The notes below the pieces were generated by a model. It saw nothing but the letters and a program-made list of their open reading frames with translations. It did not search any database and was not told where the DNA came from. A stretch of 64,000 nt of DNA from Paeniglutamicibacter psychrophenolicus (GTDB taxonomy: Bacteria; Actinomycetota; Actinomycetes; Actinomycetales; Micrococcaceae), in contig NZ_JAUSSH010000012.1 of NCBI RefSeq assembly GCF_030812255.1, forward strand, positions 1 through 64,000. The letters are read 5' to 3'. The position numbers and the translations under genes were made by a program. Below, piece by piece: positions 59,213 through 64,000 of this stretch (positions are counted from its first letter, which is position 1; every line of letters begins with the position of its first letter).

Positions 59213-60922
59213 CTAGCGTCGGCGGCGCCGCTTGGTGCCGAACATGCCGCGAAACAGCTCTCTGCCGATCATGTTTGCGGCCTGCAAGGCCATGTCAAGC
59301 ACGGGATTGTCGGGTTTCGGCGCGGGGGCGGGGGCACTTGTCTTGCGACCGGGGGCTTTCTTCGCGGTCGCCGGGGGTTCGGGCATGGCGTAATCGTTGG
59401 CGCCGGGTCCCGGTGCGGAATGAGGGATCGACGAGGGCCGGCCCAGGATCGATTCCTCGATTTCGCGGGCCGCGGCATCGATGTCGGCCTGGGACTGGCC
59501 CGGACCGGGCACGCGTGCGGCCACCGATCCGCCGGTGGGGACCTGGGCAACAGCCGGTGTCCCGGCGCCCGCGGCGAGTTTCTCGAACGCGGACTCCCGG
59601 TCCACGGCCGTGCCGTAGACCTGCATCAGGGCCGAGGTGCCAATGATCCCGGAAACCGTTTCCGGCGCCGAGGGGCCCATGGTCGATTCCGGGCTCCACA
59701 TCCGGGTCCAGGCCACCGGGGTCGGGGCGCCCTTCTCGTTCATCACGGTGACCACCGCTTCACCGGTACCGGCCTGCGTCAACGCCGCATCCAGGTCGTA
59801 GTCGCTGGTGGGGAACGTGGAGATGGTCGCCTTCAGGGCCTTGGCGTCGTCCGGGGTGAAGGCGCGCAGCGCGTGCTGGACGCGGTTGGCCAGCTGCCCG
59901 AGCACGTCCGCGGGGACGTCCTTGGGCGTCTGGGTCACGAAGAACACCCCGACGCCCTTGGAGCGGATCAGCCGCACCGTGGCGGTGATCGAGGCCAGGA
60001 ACGCCTTGGAGGCCCCGTTGAAGAGCAGGTGGGCCTCGTCGAGGAAGAACACCAGCTTCGGCTTCTCCGGGTTTCCGACCTCGGGCAGCTCGGAGAAGAG
60101 GTCGGCCAGCAGCCAGATCATGAAGGTGGAAAAGAGCACCGGCTTTTCCATGAGCGTGGGAAGTTCCAGACAGCTGATGATTCCCCGCCCGTCGGGCGCC
60201 TGGCGCAGCAACTCGGCGGTGTCGAATTCCGGTTCGCCGAAGAAGGACTCCATGCCCTGGGCCTGCAGGGTGACCAGCTCGCGCAGGATCACCCCGGCGG
60301 TGGCCTTGGAGACCCCGCCCAGGCCCTCGAGCTCGGTCTTGCCCTCGTCGCTGGTCAAATGCGTGATGACCGCGCGGAGGTCCTTGAGGTCGTGCAGCTC
60401 CAGGTCCTTGGTGTCCGCGTAGTGGAAGATCAGCTGCAGGCAGGATTCCTGGGTCTCGTTCAACTCCATGATCCGCGAGAGCAGCAACGGGCCGAAGGAG
60501 GAGATGGTGGCCCGGATCGGGATCCCCTGCCCGTCCCCGCCCAGCGAGTAGTACTCCACGGGGAAGGACTTCGCTTCCCAGGCCATGCCGACCGAGGCGG
60601 TGCGCGCAGCCAGTTTTTCCGTCGGCGTTCCCGGGGTGGAAAGTCCGGTGAGGTCCCCCTTGATGTCGGCAAGGAACACCGGGACCCCATGGGCGGAGAG
60701 CTGCTCGGCCATCAACTGCAGGGTGATGGTCTTGCCGGTGCCGGTGGCGCCGGCCACCAGTCCGTGCCGGTTCATCATGCGCAGCGGCAAGCGGACCTGC
60801 GCCTCGGGGAAGAGCTGGTCATCAACCAACGCCGCTCCGAGTGTCACGGCCGGGCCTTCGAAGGCGTAACCGGCGGTTATGGTTTCCACATGCTGGGATG
60901 TCGTCATCTTGGCCATGTCCAT
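59213..60922 (-). CDS. HerA/DUF853-like bipolar DNA helicase or ATPase
   Basis: A 569-residue ATPase of the DUF853 (helicase HerA-like, C-terminal) family. Walker A is GATGTGKT (58-65), Walker B LVFFLDEAHLLF, with sensor-like FFVTQTPKDVPADVLGQLANR and the arginine-finger-like region RVQHALRAFTPDD. The last 130 residues are Pro/Ala-rich and end in the basic GTKRRRRR, a possible nucleic-acid or membrane contact. The family is common in bacteria, but its biological role is not known; no nuclease partner such as NurA lies nearby. Start at 60920-60922 has only a weak ribosome site. Confidence 0.9.
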   Translation of the reverse strand: MDMAKMTTSQHVETITAGYAFEGPAVTLGAALVDDQLFPEAQVRLPLRMMNRHGLVAGATGTGKTITLQLMAEQLSAHGVPVFLADIKGDLTGLSTPGTPTEKLAARTASVGMAWEAKSFPVEYYSLGGDGQGIPIRATISSFGPLLLSRIMELNETQESCLQLIFHYADTKDLELHDLKDLRAVITHLTSDEGKTELEGLGGVSKATAGVILRELVTLQAQGMESFFGEPEFDTAELLRQAPDGRGIISCLELPTLMEKPVLFSTFMIWLLADLFSELPEVGNPEKPKLVFFLDEAHLLFNGASKAFLASITATVRLIRSKGVGVFFVTQTPKDVPADVLGQLANRVQHALRAFTPDDAKALKATISTFPTSDYDLDAALTQAGTGEAVVTVMNEKGAPTPVAWTRMWSPESTMGPSAPETVSGIIGTSALMQVYGTAVDRESAFEKLAAGAGTPAVAQVPTGGSVAARVPGPGQSQADIDAAAREIEESILGRPSSIPHSAPGPGANDYAMPEPPATAKKAPGRKTSAPAPAPKPDNPVLDMALQAANMIGRELFRGMFGTKRRRRR

Positions 60923-60993
60923 AGCCTACGGTCTGGAACACGTCAGTGGTGGTGGGCGCACCAATTCTTTTTCGCCCGTCACGGCGGCGGTCC

Positions 60994-61773
60994 CTAGAAC
61001 GGGTTGAGCAGGCGGTGCACAAACTGCTTGGTGCGCTCGTTCTGCGGGGTGCGCAGCACCACCTCGGGATGCCCGCGCTCGACGACCACGCCCTGGTCCA
61101 TGAACACGATCTCGTCGGCGACCTCCCGGGCGAAGGCCAGCTCGTGGGTCACCAGCACCATGGTCCAGCCCTCGTCGGCGAGTTCCTTGATCACCCTGAG
61201 CACGTCTCCCACCAGTTCCGGGTCCAGGGCCGAGGTCGGCTCGTCGAAGAGCAGCAGCGACGGCTTCAGCGCCAGCGCCCGGACAATGCCCACGCGCTGC
61301 TGCTGGCCTCCGGAGAGCTGGTGCGGGTACTGGTCGCGCTTCTCGGCCAGCCCGACCCGGGCCAGCAGCGACTCGGCCTCGGCGATCACCTCGGCGCGTT
61401 TGCGGCGCTGGACCTGGAGGGGGCCCTCGATGACATTTTCCAGCACCGTCATGTGCGGGAAGAGGTTGTAGTTCTGGAACACCATGGCGCTGCGGGTGCG
61501 CAGCACCTGCGCCTGCTTCTGCGTGGTGCCCGGGGCGAAGGCCACCGCCGGTCCGCCGTCGAAGGCCACCTCGCCGCCGTCGGGGATCTCCAACCCGTTG
61601 AGGCAGCGCAGCACCGTGGTCTTGCCGGAACCGGACGGTCCGATCAATGCCAGGACCTGTCCCTTGCCGATCAACAGGTCAATGGACTTGAGCACCTGGT
61701 GTTCGCCGAAGCTCTTTTGCAGGTCGGTGGCCCTCAGCAGGGGCCGGGCGTTGCCGGGGTCAGTGTGCGACAT
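60994..61773 (-). CDS. amino acid (cystine-type) ABC transporter ATP-binding protein
   Basis: A 259-residue ATPase of the polar amino acid uptake type. Walker A GPSGSGKT (45-52), signature LSGGQQQR, Walker B LLLFDEPTSALD and VTHELAF. The insertion between Walker A and the Q-loop (FAPGTTQKQAQVLRTRSAMV) is typical of cystine/histidine-type ATPases. The ATG at 61771-61773 stands 10 bases after AAGAAGG; the in-frame TTG at 61782 is too close to that site. It overlaps the permease gene by 14 bp and is last in the operon. Confidence 0.92.
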   Translation of the reverse strand: MSHTDPGNARPLLRATDLQKSFGEHQVLKSIDLLIGKGQVLALIGPSGSGKTTVLRCLNGLEIPDGGEVAFDGGPAVAFAPGTTQKQAQVLRTRSAMVFQNYNLFPHMTVLENVIEGPLQVQRRKRAEVIAEAESLLARVGLAEKRDQYPHQLSGGQQQRVGIVRALALKPSLLLFDEPTSALDPELVGDVLRVIKELADEGWTMVLVTHELAFAREVADEIVFMDQGVVVERGHPEVVLRTPQNERTKQFVHRLLNPF

Positions 61774-62425
61774 AGCGGTCAAACCTTCTTTCCAGTCGGG
61801 TCTGGCCCGAGGAAAGCACCAGGCAGAACACCCAGTACACCAGGGCCGCCTCGATGTAGACGAGCATGAATTCCTGGCTGAAAGCGGCGATTTCCTGGGC
61901 GCGGCGGAACAGCTCGGTGAATGTGATCAGCGAGGCCAGGGATGTGTCCTTGACCAGGGAAATGAATGTGTTTGACAGCGGCGGGACGGAGACCCTGGCC
62001 GCCTGCGGCAAGATCAGCCGGCGCAGCGTGGTGGTGCGCGACATGCCAATGGTGTATCCGGCCTCCCACTGCCCCTTGGGGACCGAAAGGATGGCCGCCC
62101 GGATCACCTCCGCCGCGTAGCCGCCGACGTTCATCGAGAAGGCAATGATGGCGCTTGGCCACGGGCTCAGGGTCACGCCGATGGAGGGCAGCCCGTAGAA
62201 GATGACGAAGAGCTGCACCAGCAACGGCGTGCCGCGGATCACCGAGATGTAGACCCGGGCGATGAAGGACACCACCGGGTTTCGGCTCAGCCGCATCAGC
62301 GCCATGACCAGCGCAATCGCCAGGCCGATGGCAAAGCTTGCCAACGACAGCGGAATGGTGCCGCTCAGCCCGCCCAGCACAATGGGCCAGAGGGAATCGC
62401 CGATCAGTTCCCAATCGATGTCCAT
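61760..62425 (-). CDS. amino acid (cystine-type) ABC transporter permease
   Basis: A 221-residue permease with five to six helices. LSLASFAIGLAIALVMALMR and YISVIRGTPLLVQLFVIFYGLP are family-specific, and the EAA loop reads WEAGYTIGMSRTTTLRRLIL. It would form a homodimer for import of an L-amino acid, cystine by analogy with its binding protein. It is 66 bp after the binding-protein gene in the same transcript. Confidence 0.92.
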   Translation of the reverse strand: MDIDWELIGDSLWPIVLGGLSGTIPLSLASFAIGLAIALVMALMRLSRNPVVSFIARVYISVIRGTPLLVQLFVIFYGLPSIGVTLSPWPSAIIAFSMNVGGYAAEVIRAAILSVPKGQWEAGYTIGMSRTTTLRRLILPQAARVSVPPLSNTFISLVKDTSLASLITFTELFRRAQEIAAFSQEFMLVYIEAALVYWVFCLVLSSGQTRLERRFDRYVAH

Positions 62426-62491
62426 GGGCAGGGCTCCTTCGCACGGTGGAGTCGCGGGCCGCCGGGATGCAGCCCGCGATGCTGCAGGAAA

Positions 62492-63313
62492 CTACTTGGT
62501 GACGTCGGCACCGAAGTACTTCTCGGAGATCGTGGACAGGGTCCCGTCACTCGAGAGCTCATCGAGTGCCTTGTCCACGGCCTTGACCAGGTCCTCGCTG
62601 CCCTGCCGGAAGGCCATGGCGCTGAGGGACTTCTCGGCGGTCTCTGCGGCGATCTTGATGCCGTCGTCCTGCTTGGTTTTCTGCGCATCCAGGTAGGTGA
62701 GCTTGTCATTGATGGTGGCATCGACGCGGCCCTGCTTCAGCAACGTGATGGCCTGGGCCCAGCCCTCGACGGCCTCGATATTTGCCCCGGAGTCCTTGGC
62801 CAGCTGCTGCCAATTGCTGGTCAGGGACTGGGCGGTGGTCTTGCCCTTCAAATCCGCGAAGGAGGAAATGTCGGTATTGTCGGACTTGGTCACGATCACC
62901 CCGGTGCTCACGGTATAGGGCTTGGAAAACTCATACTTGGCCTCGCGCTCCGGGGTGATGGAGACCTGGTTGGCGATCACGTCGGAGCGCCCGGCTTCCA
63001 GCCCGGCAAAGATCGCATCCCACTGGGTTTCCTCGAACTGCGGCTTCACGCCCAGCTTCCGGGCCACGGCGGTGACAACCTCGACGTCGAAGCCGGTCAG
63101 CGCGCCGGTGCCTCCCTCGTGGAAGGAGAACGGCTTGTAGGTTCCCTCGGTGCCGATCTTCAGCACCCCGGAATCCTGGACCTGCTTGAGTGTCACGCCG
63201 GTCGCGGTGCCGCTGGCGGCGGGAGACCCGGAAGGTTCGGTGGAGCCGCTGCAACCGGTGACCGACACGGCGAGCAATGCGGCGGTGGCCAGGGCGATGA
63301 TGTGGCGCTTCAT
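62492..63313 (-). CDS. amino acid ABC transporter substrate-binding lipoprotein, likely cystine
   Basis: A 273-residue type 3 extracellular solute-binding protein with lipobox SVTGC (Cys21). The motif block GTEGTYKPFSFHEGG, then LTGFDVEVVTAVARKLG, ETQWDAIFAGLEAGRSDVIA and NQVSITPEREAKYEFSKPY is what I recall for the cystine-binding FliY/TcyA branch. Substrate is inferred from that. First gene of the three-gene operon; its upstream region (63314-63450) contains three consecutive small hairpins, possibly a sulfur-related control leader. Confidence 0.9.
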   Translation of the reverse strand: MKRHIIALATAALLAVSVTGCSGSTEPSGSPAASGTATGVTLKQVQDSGVLKIGTEGTYKPFSFHEGGTGALTGFDVEVVTAVARKLGVKPQFEETQWDAIFAGLEAGRSDVIANQVSITPEREAKYEFSKPYTVSTGVIVTKSDNTDISSFADLKGKTTAQSLTSNWQQLAKDSGANIEAVEGWAQAITLLKQGRVDATINDKLTYLDAQKTKQDDGIKIAAETAEKSLSAMAFRQGSEDLVKAVDKALDELSSDGTLSTISEKYFGADVTK

Positions 63314-63383
63314 GGGAAACGGTCCTTTCGGTCACGGTCGTCCACCCGCCGACCGGCAGCTGCCGCCTTCGCGAATCGAGGCG

Positions 63384-63438
63384 GGCACCGGATGCCGAAC
63401 AAGTGAACCTTGCTCAGACGCTAACACGGAGGTGCTAG
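63384..63438 (-). promoter_or_regulatory. three-hairpin leader or operator before the cystine importer
   Basis: On the minus strand CTAGCAC-CTCC-GTGTTAG (63421-63438), GAGCAAG-GTTCA-CTTGTTC (63397-63415) and GGCA-TCCGG-TGCC (63384-63396) follow one another, the first two with a single wobble pair each. The first can also be read as a palindromic operator. Not matched to any riboswitch I know. Confidence 0.4.
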
Positions 63439-63516
63439 TCGCATAAGCCTTTTGTTCCGAAGTACGTCGCCACGTCGCGTTCTAGCCTGCAGCCCGGTGC
63501 CAATCCGGGAAGAAGC

Positions 63517-64000
63517 TCAGGTCAGCAACAGGGGAACGAGCATCATGGCCGGGACCGCGACGATGGTGGTGAGCAGGACGGTGTCCTTCGCCAGGACGAT
63601 GCCGCGCTCGTAGCGCGAGGCGGTGACGAAGATGTTCTGGGCCGTGGGAAGTGCGGCCATGATGACCGCGGCAAACACGGCGTGGGGGTCCAGGCGGAAC
63701 ACCCACACGGCCAGCGCCCAGGCGACCACGGGCTGGAACACCAGCTTCATGCCGGTGGCCACCAAGGTGTCGGCCCTCCGGCCGCCGGAGGCCTCCAGGG
63801 GCCTGGAGCCCACCAGCGAAATGCCGAAGGCGATGAGCATGGCCGGGATCGAGGCCCCGGCGATCAGCTCGATGGGGTCGCCCAGCGGCTGGGGGAGCCT
63901 GAAGTCGAACAACGCACACGCCAGGCCGGCCAGCGAGCCGACGATCATCGGGTTTTTCAGGGTCTGGACCAGCATGGAGAACACCGTGGTGCGGTGCCTC
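63517..64000 (-). CDS. AEC (auxin efflux carrier) family transporter, 5'-truncated by the window edge
   Basis: The C-terminal 161 residues or so of an AEC permease. The frame is open to the right edge: FSMLVQTLKNPMIVGSLAGL continues a coding sequence, and its apparent first codon at 63984 is an internal GTG. Five helices are visible, with LIAGASIPAMLIAFGISLVG, VFAAVIMAALPTAQNIFVTA and the last helix ending the protein at VPLLLT, typical of the family that exports or imports carboxylates such as malate or malonate. The substrate cannot be told. It ends 203 bp before the cystine-binding protein gene, same strand. Confidence 0.88.
   Translation of the reverse strand, partial: RHRTTVFSMLVQTLKNPMIVGSLAGLACALFDFRLPQPLGDPIELIAGASIPAMLIAFGISLVGSRPLEASGGRRADTLVATGMKLVFQPVVAWALAVWVFRLDPHAVFAAVIMAALPTAQNIFVTASRYERGIVLAKDTVLLTTIVAVPAMMLVPLLLT

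Noticed and set aside
59213-60922. HerA-NurA or HerA-based antiphage system
   Set aside because: The HerA-like ATPase has no nuclease, SIR2 or DUF4297 partner; the neighbours are a membrane-anchored hypothetical protein and an amino acid importer.
1-64000. CRISPR arrays, insertion sequences, prophage, tRNA or rRNA genes
   Set aside because: None was noticed on reading the sequence and translations; no transposase, integrase or phage protein and no regular spaced repeats.

Overview
This 64 kb window is chromosomal DNA of a high-GC actinobacterium, most likely Micrococcaceae (Arthrobacter/Paeniglutamicibacter group). The signs are the GC-rich codon use, a 638-residue copper amine oxidase that matches my memory of Arthrobacter globiformis phenylethylamine oxidase almost motif for motif, an MgtE/HU/L28-L33-S14 gene repertoire typical of the family, GTG and TTG starts, and Tat-exported lipoproteins. 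I saw no tRNA, rRNA, insertion sequence, phage gene or CRISPR array, so the window reads as stable chromosome.

Layout. 0-7.6 kb: a GNAT acetyltransferase, a Mg2+ transporter (mgtE) behind a long leader that encodes a 26-residue peptide, a Balon/Rv2629-type ribosome-hibernation candidate, an orphan zinc-binding lipoprotein with a Zur-like box, a YibE/F membrane protein, a methyltransferase and a small conserved protein. 7.7-27.7 kb: three amine-catabolic modules. The first is a four-gene operon (amidohydrolase, FAD amine oxidase, cupin, aminobutyraldehyde dehydrogenase) under a divergent TetR gene. The second is a copper amine oxidase plus a membrane protein, with TetR and FeaR-like AraC regulators, an APC permease and an aldehyde dehydrogenase. 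The third is a class III aminotransferase plus CoA-acylating methylmalonate/malonate-semialdehyde dehydrogenase under a PucR regulator. Three small envelope proteins lie between the second and third modules.

27.9-43.4 kb: a DAACS dicarboxylate/amino-acid symporter, an acyl-CoA dehydrogenase, a cysteine-rich (probably Fe-S) regulator facing a DoxX-like membrane protein across duplicated operators, a BauB-type cupin, an MFS exporter, a putrescine-type aminotransferase with its Lrp regulator, and a complete polyamine ABC importer with two tandem binding proteins. Together with the upstream modules this makes roughly 35 kb largely given to taking up di- and polyamines and aromatic amines and oxidising them through aldehydes to GABA/succinate, beta-alanine/acetyl-CoA and aryl-acetates.

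43.5-47.7 kb: housekeeping genes. These are a cysteine-free rpmB-rpmG-rpsN ribosomal operon behind a long structured leader, a DUF1992 protein, a short-chain dehydrogenase and a nucleoid protein HU. 47.7-54.1 kb: a copper cluster (His-rich membrane protein, CopC, PCuAC chaperone, Tat-exported DyP peroxidase, CopD-CtaG fusion, lipoprotein) with repeated TAGAAT/ATTCTA half-sites upstream. 54.2-64 kb: an NHLRC2-like thioredoxin, a MarR-MFS pair, an uncharacterised membrane-anchored protein, a HerA-like ATPase, a cystine-type ABC importer and, cut by the right edge, an AEC carrier.

Gene functions are read from motifs and from recalled protein families; no search was run. Operators, promoters and leaders are read directly from the DNA, and their assignment to particular regulators is inference.
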